64,000 nucleotides of DNA from Mesorhizobium sp. SARCC-RB16n (lineage in GTDB: Bacteria; Pseudomonadota; Alphaproteobacteria; Rhizobiales; Rhizobiaceae), in NCBI RefSeq assembly GCF_008520305.1, contig NZ_ML703264.1, forward strand, positions 271,966-335,965, in the 5' to 3' direction. The notes below the pieces were generated by a model. The model saw only the letters and a program-made list of their open reading frames with translations. It was not told the DNA's origin and searched no databases. Below, piece after piece: positions 28,241 through 38,883 of the stretch. The stretch's first letter is position 1, and every line of letters starts with the position of its first letter. A program made the position numbers and the translations under genes.

Positions 28241-28957
28241 TCAGCCTGGCCGCAGCATCGAGCGGGAGATGGCGAAGATGCGCTCAGTGCCGAGCATATA
28301 GGCCATCAACGTTTCCAGCCGGAACAGGCCGGCATAGGCGCTATCGAGCACGTTGAGCGAGCCGGTATAGGCACCGAAGGCCGGCATGATCATGCGGCCG
28401 CCGTCGCCTGCAAAGCAGCGCCTGCGCACCGAACGGCCTTGTTGCACGATGCGGGCGCAGGGATGGAGGTGGCCTGAAATCTCGCCTTCAACCCGCACCT
28501 TCGACGGCTCGTGCCGGAACAGCAGCGAGCCTATGGCAAGTTCCCGCACGGTCTCGCCGGGCAGGTCCGCAGGCGCTTCCGGATCGTGATTGCCGGCGAC
28601 CCAGAACCAGTCGCGGCCTGCCATCAGCGCTTCCAGCCGTTCGCGAAAGCTCGAATGCATGCGTTCGGCGCCGCCGCCGTCGTGAAAGGAGTCGCCCAGG
28701 CTGATGACGATCGAGGGCTGGTAGTCTGATATCACCGCTTGCAGCCGCAGCAAGGTCGCGCCGGTATCGTAAGGCGGGATCAGCGTGCCGCGCCTTGCCA
28801 GCGACGACCCCTTTTCCAGGTGCAGGTCGGATACCGCCAGCAGCTTGAGCTCCGGGAAATAGAGCACGCCGCGCGGATCGCAGACGGCACGCTCGCCAGC
28901 GATGCCGACAAGGTCGGCCTCGGCGGTCAGCGATGCTCGCGCCAGCGAGAAATTCAT
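28241..28957 (-). CDS. pdeM: ligase-associated DNA damage response endonuclease PdeM
   Basis: This 238-residue calcineurin-like phosphoesterase shows the metal motifs in order: SDLHLEKGSSLARRG, GDSFHDGGG, GNHDPEAP and GHLHPCA. The PPYDTGATLLRL segment is characteristic of PdeM. PdeM is a metal-dependent nuclease associated with DNA repair. The start overlaps the stop of the helicase gene by 4 bases, so the two are made together. In many genomes the set also includes an ATP-dependent ligase and an exonuclease, which are absent here. Confidence 0.9.
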   Translation of the reverse strand: MNFSLARASLTAEADLVGIAGERAVCDPRGVLYFPELKLLAVSDLHLEKGSSLARRGTLIPPYDTGATLLRLQAVISDYQPSIVISLGDSFHDGGGAERMHSSFRERLEALMAGRDWFWVAGNHDPEAPADLPGETVRELAIGSLLFRHEPSKVRVEGEISGHLHPCARIVQQGRSVRRRCFAGDGGRMIMPAFGAYTGSLNVLDSAYAGLFRLETLMAYMLGTERIFAISRSMLRPG

Positions 28958-31587
28958 GTCTCAACCATCCCAGGCCCCATGGCCTCCTCGACCAGTGTGG
29001 CCGCATCCATCAGGAGTGTTTCATCGGCCTCGCCGTTCACCGGCATCTTACCGATCTCGAGCATGATCGGCACGGCAAGCGGCGATATCTGTTCGAGCGC
29101 CTTATGCATGATTCGACCCTGGATACGCGAGAGCATGTCGGCAAGTCTGCTGACATCGAGCAGGCCGGTCGCCGCATCGGCACGCGTCGCCTGAAGCAGG
29201 ATGTGGTCCGGCTCATGGCTGCGCAGGACATCGTAGATCAAGTCGGTCGAAACCGTGACCTGGCGGCCGCTCTTCTCCTGGCCGGGGTGGCGTTTTTCGA
29301 TCAGTCCCGAGATCAGCGCGCAGTTGCGAAAGGTGCGCTTAAGAAGCCAGCTGTCGGCCAGCCAGGCTTCGAGATCGTCGCCCAGCATGTCCTGGTCGAA
29401 CAGCGCGCCGAGTGAAGGCTTCCTGGCTTTGAACATCGCGCCCATGTCGCCCAGGGACCATATGGCGAGCGCATAGTCGGTGGCGACAAAGCCGAGCGGC
29501 CTGGCGCCCGCCCTGTCGAGGCGACGGGTGAGCAGCATGCCGAGCGTCTGGTGCGCGAGCCTGCCCTCGAAGGGATAGGCGACCAGATAGTGGCGGTTAC
29601 CGCGCGGAAAGGTCTCGATCAGCAAATCGTCGCGCTTGGGCAGCATCGATTTGTCCGACTGGAACCGCAGCCAGTCGGCCACCTGCTCCGGCAGCTTCTT
29701 CCAGCGCTGCGGATCGTCCAGCATGATGCGGACCTGCTCGGCAAGGTAGGTCGAGAGCGGGAACTTGCCACCGCCATAATAGGGCACCTTGGCATCGCTG
29801 CCGGGCGCGTTCGAGACGAAGCATTCATTTTCGCGGATGCCTTCGAAGCGCAGCACCTTGCCGGCGAACATGAAGGTATCGCCATGCGTCAGCGTTTCGA
29901 GGAACGCCTCCTCGATCTTGCCGAGCACGCGGCCGCCGTGCGACGCCGCGCCTTTGCTGCCCGCCTTGACGTAGCGCACGTTGAGCGCCGGCACCTCGAT
30001 GATGGTGCCGACATTCAGCCTGTATTGCTGGGCGACGCGCGGATTGGATACGCGCCACAGCCCATCCTTGTTCAGGCGGATGCGGGCGTAGCGCTCGTAA
30101 TTCTTCAGCGCGTAGCCACCGGTGGCGACGAAATCGACGACGCGGTCGAATGTCGGACGATCGAGGCCGGCATAGGGTGCCGCCGTTCGCACCTCTTGAT
30201 ACAGGTCATCGGCGCGGAACGGTGCGCCGCAAGCGCAGCCGAGCACATGCTGCGCCAGCACGTCGAGCCCGCCATTGACCAGCGGCGGCGTATCCTGCGC
30301 GCCGAGATAATTGGCGTCGAGTGCGGCCCGGCACTCCAGCACCTCGAAACGGTTGGCGGGGATCAGGATCGCCTTCGACGGCTCATCCATGCGGTGGTTG
30401 GCACGGCCGATGCGCTGCGCCAGCCGGCTGGCGCCCTTCGGAGCACCGACATGCACGACTAGATCGACATCGCCCCAATCGATGCCTAGATCGAGCGTCG
30501 AGGTGGCGACGATGGCGCGCAGCGCGTTCTCGCCCATCGCCTTCTCGACGCGCCGGCGCTGGGCGACGTCGAGCGAGCCATGGTGTAGGGCGATCGGCAA
30601 GGTGTCCTCGTTGACCCGCCACAATTCTTGGAACAGCAGCTCCGCCTGGCTGCGTGTGTTGACGAACAGCAAGGTCGTCTTGTGGCGCTTGATCTCGCTG
30701 TAGATTTCCGGCGTGGCGTAGCGCGCCGAGTGCCCCGCCCACGGCACGCGCTCCTCGGAATCGAGGATCGAGATTTCGGGTTTCGCCCCGCCCGTCACAG
30801 TGATCAATTCCGCCATGTCACCTGGTGGATTCTGGCTGACCAGCCAGCGCCGCAATTCGTCCGGCTCGGCCACCGTGGCCGACAACCCGATCGTCTGCAG
30901 GCCCGGGACAAAGCTGCGCAGCCGCGCCAGCCCAAGCGCCAGCAGATGGCCGCGCTTCGACGTCACTAGCGAATGCAATTCGTCGAGCACGACATAGCGC
31001 AGGTCCTCGAAGAAGCGCCTGGCGTCTCCTGCCGCGATCAGCAGCGCCAGTTGCTCTGGCGTGGTGAGCAGGATATCGGGCGGCGCAAGCTTCTGGCGCT
31101 GGCGCTTGTGGGCGGGGGTGTCGCCGGTGCGCGTTTCGATGGTGACGGGCAGACCGATCTCCTCGACCGGTTTGCCGAGATTGCGCTCGATATCGACGGC
31201 CAACGCCTTCAGCGGCGAGATGTACAGCGTGTGGATACCGCGCCGCGCCTGGCCTGGTTTCCGCCTTGGCCTCACGGCCAGTTCGGTCAGCGACGGCAGG
31301 AACCCGGCCAGCGTCTTGCCGGCGCCGGTCGGCGCGATCAACAGCACCGATTGCCCGGCTTGGGCCTTCGCCAGCAGGTCGATCTGATGCGCGCGCGGGG
31401 ACCAGCCTTTCTCGCCGAACCATTTTACGAATGGTTCGGGCAGGACGACGGCGGCATTCTGGTCGGCGAGGCGCGGCAGCTCGGTCACCCGCCAGAGGTA
31501 GCGCGGCAGCGCGAGATCGCCAAGCAGAATCGGAACAAAACGGGATCGAAAAGCCTTACGGCCGCCGGAACCCCGTCGGTCCGCCAT
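28954..31587 (-). CDS. ligase-associated DNA damage response DEXH-box helicase (Lhr-like)
   Basis: This 877-residue superfamily 2 helicase has Walker A at 85-92 (APTGAGKTLAGF), the DExH box VVLDELHSL, motif VI QRIGRANHRMDEP, and the Lhr C-terminal extension. It belongs to the bacterial group that travels with pdeM and a ligase in DNA-damage operons. The start is uncertain. ATG 31587 overlaps the end of the NlpC/P60 gene by 32 bases, while GTG 31488 (VTELPRL) is a reasonable alternative. Neither has a strong ribosome-binding site. Confidence 0.9.
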   Translation of the reverse strand: MADRRGSGGRKAFRSRFVPILLGDLALPRYLWRVTELPRLADQNAAVVLPEPFVKWFGEKGWSPRAHQIDLLAKAQAGQSVLLIAPTGAGKTLAGFLPSLTELAVRPRRKPGQARRGIHTLYISPLKALAVDIERNLGKPVEEIGLPVTIETRTGDTPAHKRQRQKLAPPDILLTTPEQLALLIAAGDARRFFEDLRYVVLDELHSLVTSKRGHLLALGLARLRSFVPGLQTIGLSATVAEPDELRRWLVSQNPPGDMAELITVTGGAKPEISILDSEERVPWAGHSARYATPEIYSEIKRHKTTLLFVNTRSQAELLFQELWRVNEDTLPIALHHGSLDVAQRRRVEKAMGENALRAIVATSTLDLGIDWGDVDLVVHVGAPKGASRLAQRIGRANHRMDEPSKAILIPANRFEVLECRAALDANYLGAQDTPPLVNGGLDVLAQHVLGCACGAPFRADDLYQEVRTAAPYAGLDRPTFDRVVDFVATGGYALKNYERYARIRLNKDGLWRVSNPRVAQQYRLNVGTIIEVPALNVRYVKAGSKGAASHGGRVLGKIEEAFLETLTHGDTFMFAGKVLRFEGIRENECFVSNAPGSDAKVPYYGGGKFPLSTYLAEQVRIMLDDPQRWKKLPEQVADWLRFQSDKSMLPKRDDLLIETFPRGNRHYLVAYPFEGRLAHQTLGMLLTRRLDRAGARPLGFVATDYALAIWSLGDMGAMFKARKPSLGALFDQDMLGDDLEAWLADSWLLKRTFRNCALISGLIEKRHPGQEKSGRQVTVSTDLIYDVLRSHEPDHILLQATRADAATGLLDVSRLADMLSRIQGRIMHKALEQISPLAVPIMLEIGKMPVNGEADETLLMDAATLVEEAMGPGMVET

Positions 31588-32425
31588 AGAGGTAGCCGAT
31601 GCGGGCGATGGCTTCCTTCAGCCCTTCGCGCGACACCAGCATGGTGTGGCCGTTGGCGTGGATCATGGTTTCGGCGTCGGTCATGATGGCGACATGCCCT
31701 TTCCAGAACACCAGGTCACCACGTCGCAGCCCCGAAAGATCAGGGCCCGGCTGAAGCGGCTCGCCGACCGAATTGGCCTGCATGTCGGAATCGCGCAGCA
31801 CCTCCCTGCCGGTCATGCGCATGGCCAGTTGCACCAGGCCGGAGCAATCGATGCCGAAGCCGGAAACGCCGCCCCACAGATAGGGGGTGCCGAGAAACGT
31901 CTCGGCCACGGAGACATAGTCGCCGGCCACTTCGCCGATCGGCCGCAGATGGCCAGCGATCACGGCTTCACCGGAGGGCAGCAGTGCGTAGTGCGTGCCG
32001 CGTGTTTCGGCGGCACCCGTCACGGTTACCGTCGATCCCATCGACAGTTGCCCGGTGATCGGAAAGCGCAGATCTGGACCGGGATAAAGGAACGTACGCG
32101 GCACCGAGACGATATGGGTCGACGCATGGTCCCGCCCGCCCAGCATAACGTCGGCGACATAGCCGACATAGCCGTCTCGCTCGGCCTGAATCCACGCCCA
32201 GCCTTCTCTATCCTCGAAAACCAGCACATCGTCGCCGAACAGAGCTTGCGTGTTGACGCCCGAATCCAGCGTCGGCGCCTTGCGGATATCTGCCACCGGG
32301 ACCGAAATCCGCGCTGGCCGGCCCGCCACGAAACGGTCGGCAACGACCTCTCCTTTCAACCTGGCATCGGCGAGATCGGAGCGGAAGGCATGAAGGCGTG
32401 CGTCGTGGGCGGTCAAGATCGGCAA
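31556..32425 (-). CDS. NlpC/P60 (C40) cell-wall hydrolase with SH3-like domains
   Basis: This 289-residue protein has N-terminal SH3-like segments (about residues 35-160) and an NlpC/P60 domain (about 165-285). The catalytic Cys is in FGIDCSGLVQLAM, the His in KGHVAIMTD, and the third polar residue is in HANGHT. Such enzymes cleave D-glutamyl-diaminopimelate bonds in cell-wall peptides. No signal peptide is visible, so it may recycle peptides in the cytoplasm. The start appears to be TTG 32425 behind AACAAGG. It follows the MarR gene by 21 bases. Confidence 0.85.
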   Translation of the reverse strand: MPILTAHDARLHAFRSDLADARLKGEVVADRFVAGRPARISVPVADIRKAPTLDSGVNTQALFGDDVLVFEDREGWAWIQAERDGYVGYVADVMLGGRDHASTHIVSVPRTFLYPGPDLRFPITGQLSMGSTVTVTGAAETRGTHYALLPSGEAVIAGHLRPIGEVAGDYVSVAETFLGTPYLWGGVSGFGIDCSGLVQLAMRMTGREVLRDSDMQANSVGEPLQPGPDLSGLRRGDLVFWKGHVAIMTDAETMIHANGHTMLVSREGLKEAIARIGYLYGGPTGFRRP

Positions 32426-32446
32426 CCTTGTTGAATGGCACTACAG

Positions 32447-32797
32447 TCAGATCGGCAAGTCGTGGGCCTTGGCGATGATACCATCGCCGAAGCGCTCGAC
32501 AAAGAGCGCGCCCTCGACGGTGCGCTTGATCAGGACATTGCGCTTGTCGAGCTCGTCGCGATGGCGCGACACCAGTTTCAGCGCGCCCATCGTGTCGAGC
32601 GCGCGCGTGATGACCGGCTTGGTGACATTGAGGCGGGCGGCCAGCCCACGCACGGTGTGCGGCGGCGGATCGAGATAGATGGTGAACAGGATCGCCGTCT
32701 GGCGCATGGTCAGGTCCGGCGCGTCCTCGCGCACCTGCGACAGCATCACTTGCTGCCACAGTCGCAAGGCCTGGCTCGGGCGCATCGCAATCGACAT
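32447..32797 (-). CDS. MarR-family transcriptional regulator
   Basis: The protein is 116 residues, shorter than most MarR proteins. It keeps the winged helix-turn-helix (TVRGLAARLNVTKPVITRAL, then LVSRHRDELDKRNVLIKRT). It sits between the aminopeptidase and NlpC/P60 genes on the same strand and may regulate them. No frameshift is apparent, so the short length seems genuine. Confidence 0.82.
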   Translation of the reverse strand: MSIAMRPSQALRLWQQVMLSQVREDAPDLTMRQTAILFTIYLDPPPHTVRGLAARLNVTKPVITRALDTMGALKLVSRHRDELDKRNVLIKRTVEGALFVERFGDGIIAKAHDLPI

Positions 32798-32869
32798 CGC
32801 GCCAGCATGACGCCAAATTGTTTCGGTTCCGTTTCAGTTTCGGCAATTTGCCGGCTCTGCCTGCAAGCA

Positions 32870-34234
<1,365 letters not shown>

Positions 34235-34363
34235 CAAGATGCTTCTCCTGCCGAGCTTGAGCGAGTCGGCGTTTCTTAACTCTCCGTTAGGGTTAACAGA
34301 ATATTTCTGCGGGAGGGAAGATGGCCACGCAATGGCTACGCGCATGAATGGAGGCCGGTGCCA

Positions 34364-35194
34364 ATGCCGATCAACCGCACGATGAATGTCAGGGGAAAGC
34401 GGCTCGTCAGCACGGCTTTTGCGTTGGCGCTCGCGGCAGGCGTCGCGGGATGCGCGACCGACAAGCTCACCACCGGCTCTATCGGACGCACCAGCGGCAA
34501 GCCGCTGGAGACGATGTCGGCGGGAGAATTGCACAATGCCACCGCCGCTCTTGGCCAGTCCTACGCCAGGAACCCCAACGACAAGCGCATCGCGACCAAC
34601 TTCGCGGCCGCGCTGCAGATGGATGGCGATGCCGACCAGTCGCTTGCCGTGATGCGCAAGCTGGCGATCGCCTATCCGAAGGACCGCGACGTACTCGCCG
34701 CCTATGGCAAGGCGCTGGCCGCCAACGGCCAGTTCGAGGCGGCGCTCGATGCGGTGCGCCGCGCACAGACGCCGGAATATCCCGACTGGAGGCTGGTCTC
34801 CGCCGAAGGGGCCATACTTGACCAGCTCAACCAGAAGAATGAGGCGCGGCAGCTTTACCGCAAGGCCCTCGAACTCAAGCCCAACGAGCCTTCTATCCTT
34901 TCCAATCTCGGCATGTCCTACGTGCTGGAAGGGGATCTGCGCACCGCCGAGACCTATATGCGGTCGGCCGCCCAGCAACCGAACGCCGACAGCCGGGTGC
35001 GCCAGAACCTGGCGCTCGTTGTCGGCCTGCAGGGCCGTTTCGACGAAGCCGAGAAGATCGCCTCGCAGGAACTTTCGCCCGAACAGGCACAGGCCAACGT
35101 CGCCTATCTCAGGCAGATGCTGGCCCAGCAGAACGCCTGGACCCAGCTCAAGGATCAGGACAAGGCGAAACCGGCGAAAACCGCCACCAACTGA
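34364..35194 (+). CDS. tadD: TadD-like TPR lipoprotein of the Tad pilus
   Basis: This 276-residue protein has a lipoprotein signal ending at Cys30 (AAGVAGC). The residue after Cys is Ala, so it should go to the outer membrane. TPR-type repeats follow, for example AFEL-like KALELKPNEPSILSNLGMSY. TadD helps secretin assembly in Tad pili. ATG 34364 is preferred because GGAGG sits 9 bases upstream. It converges on the tadC end of the pilus operon, with a strong terminator between them. Confidence 0.85.
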   Translation: MPINRTMNVRGKRLVSTAFALALAAGVAGCATDKLTTGSIGRTSGKPLETMSAGELHNATAALGQSYARNPNDKRIATNFAAALQMDGDADQSLAVMRKLAIAYPKDRDVLAAYGKALAANGQFEAALDAVRRAQTPEYPDWRLVSAEGAILDQLNQKNEARQLYRKALELKPNEPSILSNLGMSYVLEGDLRTAETYMRSAAQQPNADSRVRQNLALVVGLQGRFDEAEKIASQELSPEQAQANVAYLRQMLAQQNAWTQLKDQDKAKPAKTATN

Positions 35195-35217
35195 TCGCCG
35201 TGCTTACCGCAAATCGT

Positions 35218-35249
35218 AAAAGCCGCGCTCGATTGCAGCGCGGCTTTTT
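35218..35249. terminator. strong bidirectional terminator between tadD and tadC
   Basis: A perfect 12-base stem (AAAAGCCGCGCT at 35218-35229 with AGCGCGGCTTTT at 35237-35248) and a 7-base loop end in a T-run on both strands. It can stop transcription from both convergent genes. Confidence 0.85.
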
Positions 35250-35276
35250 GTTTCCGCAGACGGATTCCGCGTTGGT

Positions 35277-36302
35277 TTACTGGTTGGTCGACGCAGGCGC
35301 CCCGGAATGATCGCCGAAAATACCGCGCTGGCTGACCTGGATGCCCGCCGGCCCCAGGATGATGGCGAACAGCACCGGCAGGAAGAACAAGATCATCGGC
35401 ACGGTGAGCTTGGGCGGCAAGGCGGCTGCCTTCTTCTCGGCGGCGTTCATGCGCATGTCTCGGCTTTCGCTGGCAAGCACGCGCAGCGCGTGCGCCACCG
35501 GCGTGCCGTAGCGCTCGGCCTGGACGAGCGCCTGCGACACCGACTTGACCGATTCCAGCCCCGTGCGACTGGCCAGGTTCTCGTAAGCCTGCTTGCGTTC
35601 CTGCAGATAGGAGAGCTCGGCGTTGGTCAGGATGAATTCTTCCGCCAGGGCCACCGACTGCGCGCCGATCTCGTCGGCGACCTTGCGCAGCGCGGCTTCC
35701 ACCGACATGCCGGATTCCACGCAGATCAGCATCAAGTCGAGCGCATCCGGCCACGCCATCTGTATCGACTGCTTGCGCTTGGTCGCGCGGTTGTTGACAT
35801 AGAGGACCGGCGTGTAGAAGCCGCCATAGGCAACCAGGACGCAGACGAACAGCCGGATCACCAATGGCTTGTCGGGCAATCCTCCAAGCACGAAAATATA
35901 GATCAGACCGAGCGCGAAGCCGACAAAAGGAAGCACCAGGCGGAAGAACAGAAAACGCGTTAGCGGATTCTGTCCTCGAAAGCCGGCAACCTTGAGCTTT
36001 TGCAAGGTGGCCTCGTCGGCCAACGCACGCCGCAGATCGAGCCGGTCGACAATGTTGCGCATGCCGACCGACTGTTCCTCGCGCAGACCCTTGCGGCGGC
36101 GATCGGCCTCGGTCGCAAGCCGCGCGCGCTGCTTGGCGCGAAGCTCATCACGCTCGAGCGCGACTGATTTCATGCGCGACTTGAGCTGGTTTCCGCCAAG
36201 CGCCGGCAGCAGCGTAAAAACGGTTGCGAACACGGCTATAGCGACCAGCAGCGCAATCAGGAAGCTGGGATCCGTCAGTGATTTGATGACTTGTTCGGTC
36301 AT
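35277..36302 (-). CDS. tadC: TadC, inner-membrane platform protein
   Basis: This 341-residue T2SS F-domain protein carries MAWPDALDLMLICVESGMSV and ALRVLASESRDMRMNAAEKK, characteristic of TadC. It has four hydrophobic segments. With TadB it forms the inner-membrane platform that the ATPase acts on. It is the last gene of the operon and follows tadB by 9 bases. Confidence 0.93.
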   Translation of the reverse strand: MTEQVIKSLTDPSFLIALLVAIAVFATVFTLLPALGGNQLKSRMKSVALERDELRAKQRARLATEADRRRKGLREEQSVGMRNIVDRLDLRRALADEATLQKLKVAGFRGQNPLTRFLFFRLVLPFVGFALGLIYIFVLGGLPDKPLVIRLFVCVLVAYGGFYTPVLYVNNRATKRKQSIQMAWPDALDLMLICVESGMSVEAALRKVADEIGAQSVALAEEFILTNAELSYLQERKQAYENLASRTGLESVKSVSQALVQAERYGTPVAHALRVLASESRDMRMNAAEKKAAALPPKLTVPMILFFLPVLFAIILGPAGIQVSQRGIFGDHSGAPASTNQ

Positions 36303-36311
36303 GCCACGGCC

Positions 36312-37325
36312 CTAGACTTCAAAGTTCATCATCTTGCGCATCACGAAGATGCCGATCGACATCCAGACGGCGGCGAAACCGAGTATCAAATGGCCGACGC
36401 TGGTCGTGAACAGCGGCATCAAATAGTTGGGACTGGAGAGATAGACGAGAAAGGCGACGATGAAAGGCAAGGCGCCGATGATGGCGGCGGATGCCTTGGC
36501 TTCCATCGACAGGGCCGCGACCTTGGCTTTCATCTTCTTGCGGTCGCGCAACACGCGCGAAAGGTTGCCCAGCGCCTCGGAGAGATTGCCGCCGGCCTGC
36601 GACTGGATCTGGATGACGATGCCGAAGAAACTCGCCTCGGTGCACGGCATGGTTTCGGGCATACGCAAGGTCGCGTCGGGGATCGACAGGCCCATCTGTT
36701 GCGAATCGACTATCCGGCGAAACTCGGTCTTTACGGGCTCAGGCGATTCATTGGCGATCAGGCGTATGGCGTCGTTCAGCGGCAGGCCGGACTTGACCGC
36801 CCGCACGATGATGTCGAGCGCGTTTGGAAATTCGTTGAGGAATGACTTGACGCGGCGGGTACGACGAAAAGAGACGAACCAACGCGGCAGGCCGAGCGCT
36901 CCGGCGAGCAGCACACCGGGCAAGACAATCATCGGTGCACCGACTACGAACGCGACGATTGTCAGCGCGAGGCCGCATATGGCCGAATAGATGTAGAAAC
37001 GCTCGATCGACACCTTCATCCCAGCCTGGCGAAGCTGGGCTTTCAGCGGCGGTTTCTTGATGGCGGTGTCCTTGGTCTTCTGCTTCTCGTCGAGTTCCTT
37101 CAGTGAATCCTGCACCGATTTACGGCGCTTGGCCGCGTCCGCCGCGCGGTCGCGCGTCGCCTTGACGACAGAACGGTCGGTCTCGGCGGCTTTGATCGTT
37201 TCAAGCCGCTTTCCAGTCTGCTTCTCATTGCTGATCTGGTTGAACAGGAATGCATAGGCGACCGCGCCGGCGCTGAAGCCGGCGAGCACGACAAACGCCA
37301 ATACGGTGCCGTCAATTCCAAACAT
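36312..37325 (-). CDS. tadB: TadB, inner-membrane platform protein
   Basis: This 337-residue T2SS F-domain protein has FPNALDIIVRAVKSGLPLNDAI and TQ-type QSQAGGNLSEALGNLSRVLRD. It carries several membrane segments, including one at the N-terminus. It pairs with TadC as the platform under the secretin. It follows cpaF by 29 bases. Confidence 0.93.
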   Translation of the reverse strand: MFGIDGTVLAFVVLAGFSAGAVAYAFLFNQISNEKQTGKRLETIKAAETDRSVVKATRDRAADAAKRRKSVQDSLKELDEKQKTKDTAIKKPPLKAQLRQAGMKVSIERFYIYSAICGLALTIVAFVVGAPMIVLPGVLLAGALGLPRWFVSFRRTRRVKSFLNEFPNALDIIVRAVKSGLPLNDAIRLIANESPEPVKTEFRRIVDSQQMGLSIPDATLRMPETMPCTEASFFGIVIQIQSQAGGNLSEALGNLSRVLRDRKKMKAKVAALSMEAKASAAIIGALPFIVAFLVYLSSPNYLMPLFTTSVGHLILGFAAVWMSIGIFVMRKMMNFEV

Positions 37326-37354
37326 CGACCAGAACCTTCACGCCTGCGGGTGCG

Positions 37355-38860
37355 TCAGTCAGCACGTTTCTCCATGGCCTCGAGCGCTATGGCGAGACGC
37401 TGCTCCTCGCCATAGTATCGAGCTCGCTCCCAGAAATGGGGGCGGCCGATGCCGGTCGAGACGTGTTCACCCAGCAGCCTGCCGTTGGCGTCCTCGCCCT
37501 TGATGTTGTAGAGGACGATATCCTGGGTGATGATGACGTCGCCCTCCATCCCGATCACTTCGGTAATATGAGTAATGCGGCGCGAACCATCGCGCAGGCG
37601 CGCCGCCTGGATTATCACGTCGACCGAACCGACGACGATTTCGCGCACGGTTTTCTGCGGCAGCGAATAGCCGCCCATGGCGATCATGGATTCGATACGG
37701 TTCAGGCATTCGCGCGGGCTGTTGGAGTGGATCGTTCCCATCGAGCCGTCATGGCCGGTATTCATCGCCTGCAGAAGATCGAAGACCTCGGGTCCGCGAA
37801 CTTCGCCGACGATGATGCGTTCGGGCCGCATGCGCAGGCAGTTCTTGACCAGGTCGCGCATCGTCACCTCGCCCTCGCCCTCGAGGTTGGGCGGACGCGT
37901 TTCCAGGCGCACGACATGCGGCTGCTGCAGTTGCAGTTCGGCCGAGTCCTCGCAGGTGATGACGCGCTCGTCACGGTCGATGTAGTTGGTCAGGCAGTTG
38001 AGCAATGTCGTCTTGCCGGAGCCGGTACCGCCCGAGATGACGATGTTGCAGCGGACACGGCCGATGATCTTGAGAACTTCGGCACCCTGCGGCGAGATGG
38101 CGCCGAACTTGACCAGCTGATCCAGCGTCAGCTTGTCCTTCTTGAATTTGCGGATGGTGAGCGCGGTGCCGTCGATGGCCAGCGGCGGCGCGATGACGTT
38201 GACGCGCGACCCGTCGGGAAGACGGGCGTCGCAGATCGGGCTGGATTCGTCGACGCGGCGGCCGACCTGGCTGACGATACGCTGGCAGATGTTGAGCAGC
38301 TGCTGGTTGTCGCGGAATCGGATGCCGGTCTGTTCGACCTTGCCGTTCACTTCGATGTAGACGTTCTTGGACCCGTTGACCATGATGTCGGCGATGTCGT
38401 CGCGCGCGAGCAACGGCTCGAGCGGACCATAGCCAAGCACGTCATTGCAGATGTCCTCGAGCAATTCTTCCTGCTCGGCGATCGACATCGCGAAGTTCTT
38501 GATTGCGATGATATCGTTGACGATGTCGCGGATTTCCTCGCGAGCGCTTTCGGGATCGAGCTTGGCGAGTTGCGACAGGTCGATCGTATCGATGAGAGCC
38601 GAGAAAACCTGACTCTTGGTATCGTAATAGGTTTCGCTCTTCTCGCGGCCCTTCCTCTGTTCCGGCGCCATGGGTGGCGCCTCGACCGTGCGCCTGGCCG
38701 GTGGCGCGACAGGCGCGCTCGGCGCGGCCGCGGGCCGGGAAAGAACCGCAGTGTCCGCCGAAACCGCGACGGCCGGCGCGATCGGCGCTGGCGCCGGTGC
38801 CGGCTGGCGAAATTCCGGCTGGAACCGGTTGCCGTCGTCGTTGCCTCTTTTACCGAACAT
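37355..38860 (-). CDS. cpaF: CpaF/TadA secretion ATPase
   Basis: This 501-residue hexameric ATPase powers assembly of Flp pili. Walker A is [15 protein letters not shown], and the Asp-box/Walker B region is [20 protein letters not shown] with [16 protein letters not shown]. The N-terminal 80 residues are a Pro/Ala-rich disordered segment. It is followed by tadB and preceded by cpaE after a 23-base gap. Confidence 0.95.
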   Translation of the reverse strand: MFGKRGNDDGNRFQPEFRQPAPAPAPIAPAVAVSADTAVLSRPAAAPSAPVAPPARRTVEAPPMAPEQRKGREKSETYYDTKSQVFSALIDTIDLSQLAKLDPESAREEIRDIVNDIIAIKNFAMSIAEQEELLEDICNDVLGYGPLEPLLARDDIADIMVNGSKNVYIEVNGKVEQTGIRFRDNQQLLNICQRIVSQVGRRVDESSPICDARLPDGSRVNVIAPPLAIDGTALTIRKFKKDKLTLDQLVKFGAISPQGAEVLKIIGRVRCNIVISGGTGSGKTTLLNCLTNYIDRDERVITCEDSAELQLQQPHVVRLETRPPNLEGEGEVTMRDLVKNCLRMRPERIIVGEVRGPEVFDLLQAMNTGHDGSMGTIHSNSPRECLNRIESMIAMGGYSLPQKTVREIVVGSVDVIIQAARLRDGSRRITHITEVIGMEGDVIITQDIVLYNIKGEDANGRLLGEHVSTGIGRPHFWERARYYGEEQRLAIALEAMEKRAD

Positions 38861-38883
38861 GACCGACTACCGACCCCATTGCG

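Noticed and set aside
34235-34978. Upstream extension of the aminopeptidase frame.
   Set aside because: It is antisense to tadD and not protein-like; ATG 34234 has a good ribosome-binding site.
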